Positions 1 through 5,124 of a DNA stretch of 5,124 nt are shown here, one piece after another. Source of the DNA: Pseudomonadota bacterium (GTDB lineage Bacteria; Desulfobacterota; Desulfobulbia; Desulfobulbales; Desulfobulbaceae). The notes under the pieces are model-generated. The model saw nothing but the letters and a program-made list of their open reading frames with translations. It was not told where the DNA came from and made no database searches. How positions within the stretch are numbered: the stretch's first letter is position 1; each line of letters opens with the position of its first letter. The stretch is taken from NCBI GenBank assembly GCA_009782165.1, contig WQUH01000124.1, positions 1 to 5,124 on the forward strand, read 5' to 3'. Both the position numbers and the translations under genes were made by a program.

Positions 1-869
1 GCCGCCGCTGCCTGCGGCAGCAGACTGGTGGGGGTCATGCCGGGAATGGTATTGGTTTCCAGCAGATACAATCCATCGTCCGCCAGGATCATGTCGGTGC
101 GGCTGTAGCCGCGCAGTTGCAGGCAGCGATGGGCGCGGACGGCATAGTCCTGCGCCTGGCGTCGCACCGCTTCGCTCACCTCGGCCGGGCAGATCTCCCG
201 GCTGGCTCCCGGCTGGTACTTGGCCTCGTAATCGAAAAACTCGAATCTGGCGTCGGGGATGATCTCGACCAGAGGCAGGGGTTCGAGGGGGCTGTTGCCC
301 AAAACCCCGGCCGTCAACTCGCGGCCCCTGATGTACTGTTCGACCATGACGCCGGTGTCGTGCCGCAGGGCAAGGAGCAGGGCTTCGGTCAGTTTGGCGG
401 CGTCCCGCACGATCGACATGCCGATGGACGACCCCTGCCGCACCGGTTTGACCACGCAGGGCAGGCCGACCTCGGCGAGAATCCGCCCGGTATCCGCCAG
501 ATCGTCGGGGACCGCCATGACCCAGGGGGCCACCGGCAGTCCGTGCAAGCGGTACAGGGTCTTGGCCAGATTCTTGTCCATGGCCAGGGCGCTGCCCAGC
601 ACGCCCGCGCCTTGATACGGGATGCCGAGCAGATCGAGAAAGCCCTGGATGGTGCCATCCTCGCCGTTCACCCCGTGCAGCAGGAGAAAGGCGACATCGA
701 TTTTGGCGGCATCGACCGCGATCCGGGCCAGATCCGTGGCGGGATCGTAGCGGACCACCTCGTACCTGGCCGGATCGAGCGCCTGCTCCACCCCGGCCGC
801 GCCCCGGAGGGAAACCTCGCGTTCGTCGGATGTTCCCCCGGCAATCAATGCCAATCGAATTTTTGCCAT
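1..869 (-). CDS. ddl: D-alanine--D-alanine ligase, 3' end cut by window edge
   Basis: Cytoplasmic ATP-grasp enzyme that joins two D-alanines with ATP to make the D-Ala-D-Ala end of the peptidoglycan stem peptide. The reverse strand reads open from ATG at 869 to the window edge, giving 289 residues. By comparison with E. coli DdlB (about 306 residues), some 20-30 C-terminal residues are missing. Visible motifs are GGTSDEREVS (11-20, with the E15-like E16), HGVNGEDGTIQG (65-76), SALAMDK (93-99), the ATP-loop KPVRQGSSIGMS (141-152), YEAKY (214-218), RTDM (257-260) and ETNTIPGM (271-278, with Mg-binding E271 and N273). Tyr218 matches DdlB Tyr216, which argues for D-Ala as second substrate and against a VanA-type D-lactate ligase. 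The start is supported by AGGAGG (plus-strand positions 876-881) six bases upstream. The gene is divergent from rpsU and, on the visible side, not joined to mur/fts genes. Confidence 0.95.
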   Translation of the reverse strand, partial: MAKIRLALIAGGTSDEREVSLRGAAGVEQALDPARYEVVRYDPATDLARIAVDAAKIDVAFLLLHGVNGEDGTIQGFLDLLGIPYQGAGVLGSALAMDKNLAKTLYRLHGLPVAPWVMAVPDDLADTGRILAEVGLPCVVKPVRQGSSIGMSIVRDAAKLTEALLLALRHDTGVMVEQYIRGRELTAGVLGNSPLEPLPLVEIIPDARFEFFDYEAKYQPGASREICPAEVSEAVRRQAQDYAVRAHRCLQLRGYSRTDMILADDGLYLLETNTIPGMTPTSLLPQAAA

Positions 870-923
870 AGCCGGCCTCCTCTCGTACGTGAACATGGAA
901 CACTGCGCCCGATACCCGCCGCC

Positions 924-951
924 ATGTTACCATCGCTTCCGGGAAAAACAA
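924..951 (-). promoter_or_regulatory. Possible ddl promoter
   Basis: On the minus strand, TTGTTT (946-951) and TAACAT (924-929) are separated by 16 bases and lie about 55 bases upstream of the ddl start. The -10 matches the sigma-70 consensus at four of six positions and the -35 at only three, so this is a weak candidate. It is the best pair I see in the gap for the leftward gene. Confidence 0.3.
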
Positions 952-1009
952 CAATCAAAAGGGCTGCGGCCGTCGCACCGGGAAACGACCGGCAATTCCA
1001 TTATTTGAT

Positions 1010-1038
1010 TTGACAAGAGCTTGCGGAACAGATAGGTT
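1010..1038 (+). promoter_or_regulatory. Likely rpsU promoter, sigma-70 type
   Basis: A perfect TTGACA -35 box (1010-1015) is followed after exactly 17 bases by TAGGTT (1033-1038), which keeps the T, A and final T of the -10 consensus. Transcription would start near 1045, leaving a leader of about 60 bases before rpsU. The leader has a small CGGC-GAAG-GCCG hairpin and a repeated CCACCAA just before the ribosome-binding site. I do not recognise a known leader element there. Confidence 0.55.
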
Positions 1039-1107
1039 ACCAGCTTTCAATTCAACCCCTGTCAACGGCGAAGGCCGACCACCAACCACCAAAGGAAGTG
1101 ATGCAAC

Positions 1108-1302
1108 ATGATCGAAGTAGATGTCAGAGGTGACCTTGAGTACGCGATTCGGCAGTTGAAGAAAAAACTGCAAATCGACGGTATCAAACGTGAGCTGAAG
1201 CGGCGGGAATACTACGAGAAACCCAGCGTCAAAAAACGCCGCAAGGCAGCGGAAGCCCTGCGTAAACTTCGCAAGTTCAACCGACTGAGAAGTCGGGTCT
1301 GA
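1108..1302 (+). CDS. rpsU: 30S ribosomal protein bS21
   Basis: Small basic protein of the 30S subunit, which in E. coli sits near the anti-Shine-Dalgarno region and helps initiation. The 64-residue product begins MIEVDVRGDLEYAIRQ and carries the family signature RREYYEKPSVKKRRK (32-46, compare E. coli RREFYEKPTTERKR), followed by an Arg/Lys-rich tail. It is slightly shorter than the 71-residue E. coli protein, mainly at the N-terminus. The ATG is supported by AAGGAAG at 1092-1098, nine bases upstream; an ATG at 1101 is in another frame. The gene has its own candidate promoter and a strong terminator, so it is probably transcribed mainly alone. Its frame runs on past the TGA into xerD with no other stop. 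Confidence 0.95.
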   Translation: MIEVDVRGDLEYAIRQLKKKLQIDGIKRELKRREYYEKPSVKKRRKAAEALRKLRKFNRLRSRV

Positions 1303-1307
1303 GCGCC

Positions 1308-1340
1308 ATGCCTCAACGGTCCGCCGTTGGGGCATTTTTT
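1308..1340 (+). terminator. Strong intrinsic terminator after rpsU
   Basis: The arms ATGCCTCAACGG (1308-1319) and CCGTTGGGGCAT (1324-1335) form a 12-base-pair stem with one T-G wobble and a TCCG tetraloop, followed by six T (1335-1340) and further T-rich sequence to about 1357. It starts five bases after the rpsU stop. It overlaps the TTG codon (1327) that is the first conventional start available to xerD, so transcription reaching xerD from rpsU would have to pass this element. Confidence 0.9.
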
Positions 1341-2274
1341 ATTTTCCCTCTTTTTTTGTATTCACACGCCTCTGCCCACCGCAGCCCTTGCCGCATACCT
1401 GCCGGATTTTCTCCGCTATCTGACCATCCAGAGACGGCTGGCCAAGAATACCGTTGCCGCCTACGGGGCCGATCTGCGCGCCTTCCTCCGCTTTCTTGCC
1501 CGCCCTGAGCCGCCGTTGCCCGAGGCGGTCGGCAGGGAGGAGGTGCAAGAGTTCCTGCTCCAGTGCCATCGGCGTCGAATCAGCGCCCGCTCCAATGCGC
1601 GCCGGCTGGCGGCCCTGCGCGCCTTTTTCCTGTTTCTCGAAAAGCGGGGAGTGCTGACCGTCAATCCCCTGGCTGAAATCGATGGCCCCAAAATCGGCCG
1701 CAGCCTGCCCAAGATCCTGACCGTTGCCGAGGTCGACACCCTGCTGCGCCCGCCGGCCGCGCCTACCCCACTGGCGCTGCGCAACACCGCCATGCTCCAT
1801 CTTCTGTACGCTTCCGGGCTGCGGGTCTCGGAGCTGGTCAACCTGCCGGTGAACGGCTGCAACCTGAACAGCGGTCATCTGCGCATCCTGGGCAAGGGCA
1901 ACAAGGAGCGGGTCGTCCCCTTTTCGGCGACGGCCGGGGAGCGGGTGCGCGAGTATCTCGAACGGGGCAGGCCCCTGCTGCTCAAGGGCAAGCCGAGCCC
2001 GATGCTGTTCTGCTCCAGCCGGGGACGCGCCATCACGCGCGTCCGTTTCTGGCAGATCATCCGGGAGACCGCCCTGGCCGCCGGGATCACCAAAGAGATC
2101 AGCCCGCACATGCTCCGCCACTCCTTCGCCACCCACCTGCTCGCCGGCGGCGCCGACCTGCGCTCGGTCCAGATGATGCTCGGCCATACCGACATCGCCA
2201 CCACCCAGATCTACACCCATGTGGATACTGACCGCCTGAAGGCGATCCATCGGCGCTTCCACCCCCGCGGCTAG
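1327..2274 (+). CDS. xerD: Site-specific tyrosine recombinase, XerD type (start uncertain)
   Basis: Cytoplasmic recombinase that, with a XerC partner, resolves chromosome dimers at dif near the terminus. The N-terminal SAM-like core-binding domain covers about residues 20-108 and the catalytic domain about 125-310. All catalytic residues are present (TTG numbering): R166 in SGLRVSEL, K190 in GKGNKERVVP, H261 and R264 in SPHMLRHSFATH, H287 in LGH, and nucleophile Y296 in TTQIYTHV. GADLRSVQMMLGHTDIATTQ and the C-terminal IHRRFHPRG resemble E. coli XerD more than XerC. From TTG at 1327 the product has 315 residues, against 298 in E. coli XerD. The first 15 (GHFLFSLFFCIHT and neighbours) are encoded by terminator and T-tract and look non-native. 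ATT at 1360 (304 residues) or CTG at 1372 (300) would fit the family better. No Shine-Dalgarno site precedes any of the three. The next in-frame TTG (1516) would remove much of the N-terminal domain. Confidence 0.92.
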   Translation: MGHFLFSLFFCIHTPLPTAALAAYLPDFLRYLTIQRRLAKNTVAAYGADLRAFLRFLARPEPPLPEAVGREEVQEFLLQCHRRRISARSNARRLAALRAFFLFLEKRGVLTVNPLAEIDGPKIGRSLPKILTVAEVDTLLRPPAAPTPLALRNTAMLHLLYASGLRVSELVNLPVNGCNLNSGHLRILGKGNKERVVPFSATAGERVREYLERGRPLLLKGKPSPMLFCSSRGRAITRVRFWQIIRETALAAGITKEISPHMLRHSFATHLLAGGADLRSVQMMLGHTDIATTQIYTHVDTDRLKAIHRRFHPRG

Positions 2275-2286
2275 GCCGACTCTCCG

Positions 2287-2301
2287 CGCCGCTGGCCGGC
2301 G
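2287..2301. other. Small GC hairpin in the xerD/ccp convergent gap
   Basis: The 45 bases between the two convergent stop codons contain CGCCG (2287-2291) and CGGCG (2297-2301) with a five-base loop. Neither strand has a T-tract after it, so it is at best a weak two-way terminator. Nothing else is visible in this gap. Confidence 0.25.
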
Positions 2302-2319
2302 GGCGACGCAATGGCCGAT

Positions 2320-3366
2320 TTAATCCAACGACGGTTTGGGGGTTGCGTTGGTGGGCGCCGGGAGAATCGGGTGCATCACCTGCGGTTGCTTGCCGGTGGT
2401 CGCTTTGAGGAAGGCGACAATCTTGTGCAGATCGCCTTCCTTCAGGTCGGCGCCGAGTTGGGAGTCGTTCATCACCGCCACCGCCTCGTTCAGATCCCAG
2501 ACAACCCCGGAATGGAAGTAGGGCGGGGTGAGTTCGATGTTGCGCAACGATGGGGATTTGAACGAGAATTCGTCATGTTTGGCCTGGGTCAGGGCAAAAC
2601 GGCCCGTGTCGCCGGCAATGATTTTTTCGCTCGGTTTTTTGACCACGCCCAGCTCGTAATAGCCGTCGCCGCCCATGTTGACGCCGCTGTGGCAGGAGAC
2701 GCAGCCGTGCGCCATGAACAGTTTCAAGCCCTCTTTTTCCTCCTGATTCAGCGCCTGGGCATCGCCTTTGAGAAAGAGGTCGAATTTGGAGTCCGGCGTG
2801 TTGAGCGTGGCCTCGAACACCTCGATGGCCTTGGCCATGTTGTCGAAGGTCACCGGGTCGGCCTGGCCGGGAAAGGCTTGTTTGAACAGGTTCACGTATT
2901 CGGGCATGCTGTTGAGCACCTTGACCACGTTTTCCGGGGTGTTGTTCATCTCCACGCTCGCCTGCACCGGGCCTTTGGCCTGCTCGGCCAGATCCTTGGC
3001 GCGGCCGTCCCAGAACTGGGCAAGGTTGAACACCGAGTTGAACACGGTGGGGGCATTGCGCGGCCCTTTCTTCCAGCCGTGACCGGTGGAGGTCTGCTGG
3101 TAATCCGCGCCGCCCAGGCCGACGTTATGACAGGTGTTGCAACTGATCAGACTGCTTTTGGACAGCCGGGGCTCGAAATACAGCATCTTGCCCAGTTCGA
3201 TCTTGACCGGGGTCGCCTCGTTGCCCTTGATGGCCGGCGCCTTGTCCGGGATCGGCTTGAAGGCGGCCTGGGCATCTTTGAGCAGGGTATCTTCCTTGTC
3301 CGCGGCATATCCGGCGACGCTTGCGGCAAGGGTGAAAACCAGAGCGGCCACATAGGTTTTTTTCAT
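2320..3366 (-). CDS. ccp: Diheme cytochrome c peroxidase (CcpA/MacA family), exported
   Basis: Periplasmic enzyme that reduces hydrogen peroxide to water with electrons from small c-type cytochromes. The 348-residue precursor has a Sec signal peptide (MKKTYVAALVFTLAASVAG, likely cleaved after the AA at 21-22). Two c-type heme sites follow: CNTCH (76-80, N-terminal peroxidatic heme) and CVSCH (222-226, C-terminal electron-transfer heme). The loop GHGWKKGPRNAPT (95-107) carries H96, equivalent to the distal His that leaves the peroxidatic heme on activation in bacterial CCPs, and W98, the tryptophan between the hemes. FWDGRA (118-123), RNIELTPPYFHSG (275-287) and M299 (probable axial ligand of the second heme) complete the family pattern. 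Length matches the classic diheme family. GGAG at plus-strand 3374-3377, seven bases before the ATG, supports the start. A good candidate promoter lies upstream, so it is probably monocistronic. In an anaerobe its role would be protection during oxygen exposure. Confidence 0.95.
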   Translation of the reverse strand: MKKTYVAALVFTLAASVAGYAADKEDTLLKDAQAAFKPIPDKAPAIKGNEATPVKIELGKMLYFEPRLSKSSLISCNTCHNVGLGGADYQQTSTGHGWKKGPRNAPTVFNSVFNLAQFWDGRAKDLAEQAKGPVQASVEMNNTPENVVKVLNSMPEYVNLFKQAFPGQADPVTFDNMAKAIEVFEATLNTPDSKFDLFLKGDAQALNQEEKEGLKLFMAHGCVSCHSGVNMGGDGYYELGVVKKPSEKIIAGDTGRFALTQAKHDEFSFKSPSLRNIELTPPYFHSGVVWDLNEAVAVMNDSQLGADLKEGDLHKIVAFLKATTGKQPQVMHPILPAPTNATPKPSLD

Positions 3367-3431
3367 GATCGTTCTCCGTGGGATGTTTGCTTTGATCTGT
3401 GATTGCCGATAGTTGTTTGGCTAACGGCGGT

Positions 3432-3460
3432 AATAAACAAAGAACGATTCCTGTTTTCAA
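3432..3460 (-). promoter_or_regulatory. Likely ccp promoter, sigma-70 type
   Basis: On the minus strand, TTGAAA (3455-3460, five of six matches) and TTTATT (3432-3437, four of six) are separated by exactly 17 bases. Transcription would begin near 3425, giving a leader of about 60 bases before the ccp ATG. This stretch is clearly richer in A and T than its surroundings. I saw no convincing full FNR, CRP or OxyR site beside it. Confidence 0.5.
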
Positions 3461-3476
3461 GCACTATTTTCTCTTG

Positions 3477-3492
3477 CCGCCCGATCGGGCGG
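3477..3492. repeat. 16-base perfect palindrome CCGCCCGATCGGGCGG
   Basis: The sequence equals its own reverse complement and could fold as a six-base-pair GC stem with a GATC loop. It lies 16 bases upstream of the ccp -35 box (minus strand) and overlaps the first ten bases of the first 29-base direct repeat. It could be an operator or part of the transcript end of the methyltransferase gene. There is no T-tract after it on either strand, so it is not a classic terminator. Chance is possible in DNA this GC-rich. Confidence 0.5.
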
Positions 3493-3511
3493 GTCGGGCC
3501 GCGTGCCTGTT
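3483..3511. repeat. 29-base direct repeat, copy 1
   Basis: This copy begins GATCGGGCGGGTCGGG and ends GCGTGCCTGTT on the plus strand, and matches positions 4397-4425 with no mismatch in the same orientation. It lies 34 bases past the methyltransferase stop, between that gene and the ccp promoter. The flanks of the two copies differ, so the identity ends sharply. Confidence 0.9.
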
Positions 3512-3545
3512 GTTGGACCTCGCGTCAGGCCAGGGCCTTGCTGGC

Positions 3546-4274
3546 TCAGCCCTTGATCCCGCCAAAGGCGGCAAAACAGGAATTTTTATGCAGAAGATCG
3601 ACCGAGCAAAACCCCACTCGCCGCATCAGGTCCAACTGAAAGGTGACCGGACGCGGCGAGTCCTCCCGGTCGATCCAACCGAAGACCTTTTCCCGATAAT
3701 CCGCGCCTCCCGCTGCTTCGAGATACTCGCCATAACGGCGCCACATGAGCTGCTGCACCTGGCCGTTTTCGTGGCTGACCAGATCGGTCGCCCAGAATGA
3801 GCCTCCTGGCCTGAGCAGGCGATGGATTTTGGCGAAAGCATCGAGCCAGTCCTGTTCATCGCGAAGATGATGGAGGACCGCCGCTGCCAGGATGATGTCG
3901 TAGCCATCGTCGGCAAAGTGAACAGTCCGAAAATCTCCCTGCCTGATGGTGATCCGGCCGCTGGTCTCCTGGGCAACCCTTTGCCGGGCGCGGACGAGCA
4001 TGGGCATGCTGAGGTCGTTCAGGTCGCAGTCGACGTTGCCGCCATGACTGCGCAGCAACTTGATCGTATTGTTACCCGCTCCGCATCCGATATCGAGCAT
4101 GGTGCCTATGACCGGCGTGGCCGCCAGGGCGGCGGCTGTGATCAGCTCCATTGCCAGCGGCGCATCCATCGTCGCCGTCTGGCCTGTTTCCAGGTTGGCA
4201 AAGCGTTCGACATCCTGGTCAAACCGTTGTTCGATCTCGACAGACGTGGATTTCCGCTGGAGTGGGGTAGGCAT
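3546..4274 (-). CDS. Class I SAM-dependent methyltransferase, substrate unknown
   Basis: Predicted soluble 242-residue Rossmann-fold enzyme transferring a methyl group from S-adenosylmethionine. Motif I is LDIGCGAGNNT (60-70), the SAM-binding glycine loop. An acidic stretch DCDLNDLS (82-89) ends strand 2, GDF (113-115) marks the adenine-contact region, DIILAAAVLHHLRD (126-139) is motif IV, and LLRPGGSF (153-160) is the post-IV turn. The C-terminal part (VTFQLDLMRRVGF then VDLLHKNSCFAAFGG) resembles a widespread group of uncharacterised bacterial methyltransferases acting on unknown, probably small, substrates. I see no tRNA- or protein-substrate domain. The ATG at 4274 has GAGGA (plus-strand 4278-4282) close upstream. 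The gene is 150 bases downstream of the LysE-family gene on the same strand and is bracketed by the two 29-base repeats. Methyl transfer is confident from the motifs; the substrate cannot be named. Confidence 0.88.
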   Translation of the reverse strand: MPTPLQRKSTSVEIEQRFDQDVERFANLETGQTATMDAPLAMELITAAALAATPVIGTMLDIGCGAGNNTIKLLRSHGGNVDCDLNDLSMPMLVRARQRVAQETSGRITIRQGDFRTVHFADDGYDIILAAAVLHHLRDEQDWLDAFAKIHRLLRPGGSFWATDLVSHENGQVQQLMWRRYGEYLEAAGGADYREKVFGWIDREDSPRPVTFQLDLMRRVGFCSVDLLHKNSCFAAFGGIKG

Positions 4275-4337
4275 GATTCCTCGAACTGTTGGCGGTTGCC
4301 GCTGAAGCCGCGCCTGGGCTTACGCGCTTGATAGACG

Positions 4338-4375
4338 AAAAAACCGTGCTCGCCTGCCGGGTGGCCGGGTCGGTT
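4338..4375 (-). terminator. Possible terminator after the LysE-family gene
   Basis: On the minus strand AACCG (4371-4375) can pair with CGGTT (4342-4346), enclosing a 24-base GC-rich loop that may form an inner CCGG stem. The right arm runs into six T (plus-strand A 4338-4343). The stem is short and interrupted, so this is tentative. If real, it would separate transcription of the exporter gene from the methyltransferase gene downstream. Confidence 0.3.
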
Positions 4376-4396
4376 ATGGAGGCGCGGGGGCAAGCG

Positions 4397-4425
4397 GATC
4401 GGGCGGGTCGGGCCGCGTGCCTGTT
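4397..4425. repeat. 29-base direct repeat, copy 2
   Basis: Perfect second copy of the element at 3483-3511, same orientation, 914 bases away. It ends on the last base of the LysE-family stop codon (plus-strand TCA at 4425-4427), so it forms the first part of that gene's 3' untranslated region. Confidence 0.9.
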
Positions 4426-5054
4426 CATTGCCTGCTGAGCGCCAGGCGACCGGCCAGCAGCACGAAAATCGAGCCGGCCGCCCGATGCATGACCACCTGG
4501 GCGCGCGGCGAATGTTTGAGCCAGCGGCCGATGCTGCCCGCGGCCCAGGCGATGCCGCCAAAGACCGCAAGGGTGCAGACTATGAAGACCGCGCCCAGCA
4601 GGGCGATCTGCAGCGGGATCGAGCCGCGGGCCGGATCGGCGAACTGCGGCAGGAAGGCCAAAAAGAAAATGGCCACCTTGGGATTGGTGACATTCATCAG
4701 GATGCCTCTGCCGTACCGGGCCCATCCCCCGGTGGGGCCGCTCTGCCCCCCGGCCGAGACAATGGCGCCGGCGCGAAACGCCTGCCACGCCAGATAGAGC
4801 AGATAGCAGGCGCCGGCCATCTTGAGCGCGTTGAAGGCCACGGCGGATTTCTGCAGGATGGCGGCCACCCCCAGGGCCACGGCGCTGGTATGGACCAGCA
4901 GTCCGGTGCACAGACCAAGGGTGATCAGCAGGCCCGCCCGGCGGCCGTACAGCGCCGAATGGGCGAGCACAAAGATGTTGTCGGGGCCCGGCGCGATTGC
5001 CAGGGCCGCGGATGCGGCGGTGAACAGCAACAGGGCATCGGGCGGGATGATCAT
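4425..5054 (-). CDS. LysE/RhtB-family amino-acid exporter
   Basis: Inner-membrane translocator; the family exports amino acids or related small polar molecules using the ion gradient. From ATG at 5054 the product has 209 residues, the usual family length. It begins with a hydrophobic helix holding the signature APGPDN (21-26), followed by GRRAGLLITLGLCTG (37-51). The second signature, RGILMNVTNPKVAIFFLAF (116-134), starts the second half. About six membrane segments are visible, near 6-28, 42-66, 75-95, 120-138, 148-172 and 190-205. An in-frame ATG at 5096 would add 14 polar, proline-rich residues unlike the family N-terminus, so I prefer 5054. Neither start has a clear Shine-Dalgarno site. 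The substrate (lysine, threonine, homoserine, leucine or other) cannot be read from the sequence. The downstream methyltransferase lies on the same strand, but no functional link is evident. Confidence 0.9.
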   Translation of the reverse strand: MIIPPDALLLFTAASAALAIAPGPDNIFVLAHSALYGRRAGLLITLGLCTGLLVHTSAVALGVAAILQKSAVAFNALKMAGACYLLYLAWQAFRAGAIVSAGGQSGPTGGWARYGRGILMNVTNPKVAIFFLAFLPQFADPARGSIPLQIALLGAVFIVCTLAVFGGIAWAAGSIGRWLKHSPRAQVVMHRAAGSIFVLLAGRLALSRQ

Positions 5055-5103
5055 ACGGGTGGTCGGTGTCGGTGAAGGTCCGCACCCAGACGGCATGCGC
5101 CCG

Positions 5104-5122
5104 GAACCGGGCCGGGCGGTTC
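5104..5122. repeat. Inverted repeat upstream of the LysE-family gene
   Basis: GAACCG (5104-5109) and CGGTTC (5117-5122) form a perfect six-base inverted repeat around a seven-base GC core, about 50 bases before the chosen start at 5054. It could be an operator or part of an upstream hairpin. The window ends two bases later, so its context is unknown. Confidence 0.35.
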
Positions 5123-5124
5123 TG

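Noticed and set aside
958..995. Imperfect inverted repeat GCCGTCG ... CGACCGGC in the ddl/rpsU gap
   Set aside because: Pairing needs a bulge and there is no T-tract or known motif; GC-rich DNA yields such matches often.
117..1013. Long plus-strand open frame of 298 codons opposite ddl
   Set aside because: It is antisense to a clear Ddl, its translation has no recognisable family pattern, and it runs through the divergent promoter region. High GC content explains the long open frame.
1308..1508. Plus-strand ATG open frame starting in the rpsU terminator, which might join xerD by a frameshift at the T runs
   Set aside because: Its start lies in the left arm of the terminator without a Shine-Dalgarno site, and the peptide after the T-tract is xerD read in the wrong frame. 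A programmed frameshift would be an unsupported extra step.
1339..2262. Minus-strand open frame of 307 codons opposite xerD
   Set aside because: It mirrors the xerD coding strand almost exactly, and the composition (Gly/Gln/Ala-rich, no motifs) is typical of an antisense shadow.
2311..3402. Plus-strand open frame of 363 codons opposite ccp
   Set aside because: The opposite strand encodes a full diheme peroxidase with signal peptide, two heme sites and a ribosome-binding site; the plus-strand product shows no domain.
3385..3405. TTTGATCTGTGATTG as a possible FNR or CRP site upstream of ccp
   Set aside because: Only one half-site of either consensus is present and the symmetrical partner is missing. 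It would also lie downstream of the predicted transcript start.
3515..3545. Short GC hairpins just after the methyltransferase stop (for example GCCAG/CTGGC)
   Set aside because: The stems are only four to five base pairs with no following T-tract, so I do not call a terminator there.

Overview
The window is ordinary, compact, GC-rich bacterial chromosome with six protein-coding genes and short regulatory gaps. The set suggests a Gram-negative proteobacterium or relative: an exported diheme cytochrome c peroxidase of the CcpA/MacA type needs a periplasm, bS21 is a short 64-residue form, and the recombinase is a chromosomal XerD. A Desulfobacterota (former Deltaproteobacteria) host, such as a sulfate- or metal-reducing anaerobe, fits best. 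That placement is an impression from protein character, not a computed result.

Layout. Positions 1-869 (minus strand) hold most of a D-alanine--D-alanine ligase gene (ddl), cut by the left edge of the window. Positions 870-1107 are a divergent regulatory gap with a good candidate promoter for the rightward gene and a weaker one for ddl. Positions 1108-1302 (plus) encode ribosomal protein bS21 (rpsU), followed directly by a strong intrinsic terminator at 1308-1340. A XerD-type tyrosine recombinase (plus, stop at 2274) begins inside or just after that terminator, without an ATG/GTG start or a visible Shine-Dalgarno site. It converges on the cytochrome c peroxidase gene (2320-3366, minus) with only 45 bases between them. 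Further right, all on the minus strand, are a class I SAM-dependent methyltransferase (3546-4274) and a LysE/RhtB-family exporter (4425-5054).

How the genes relate. They look like independent housekeeping or stress genes, not one pathway: cell-wall precursor synthesis (Ddl), translation initiation (bS21), chromosome dimer resolution (XerD), periplasmic peroxide removal (Ccp), an unassigned methyl transfer, and efflux of an amino acid or similar small polar molecule (LysE family). I see no defence system, CRISPR array, transposase, tRNA or rRNA.

The most unusual structure is a perfect 29-base direct repeat (3483-3511 and 4397-4425) that brackets the methyltransferase gene, each copy lying at or just past the 3' end of a minus-strand gene. 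The second point of interest is the rpsU/xerD junction: the two genes share one reading frame separated by a single TGA, and the first conventional start codon of xerD is buried in the rpsU terminator stem. No gap without a gene exceeds 300 bases.
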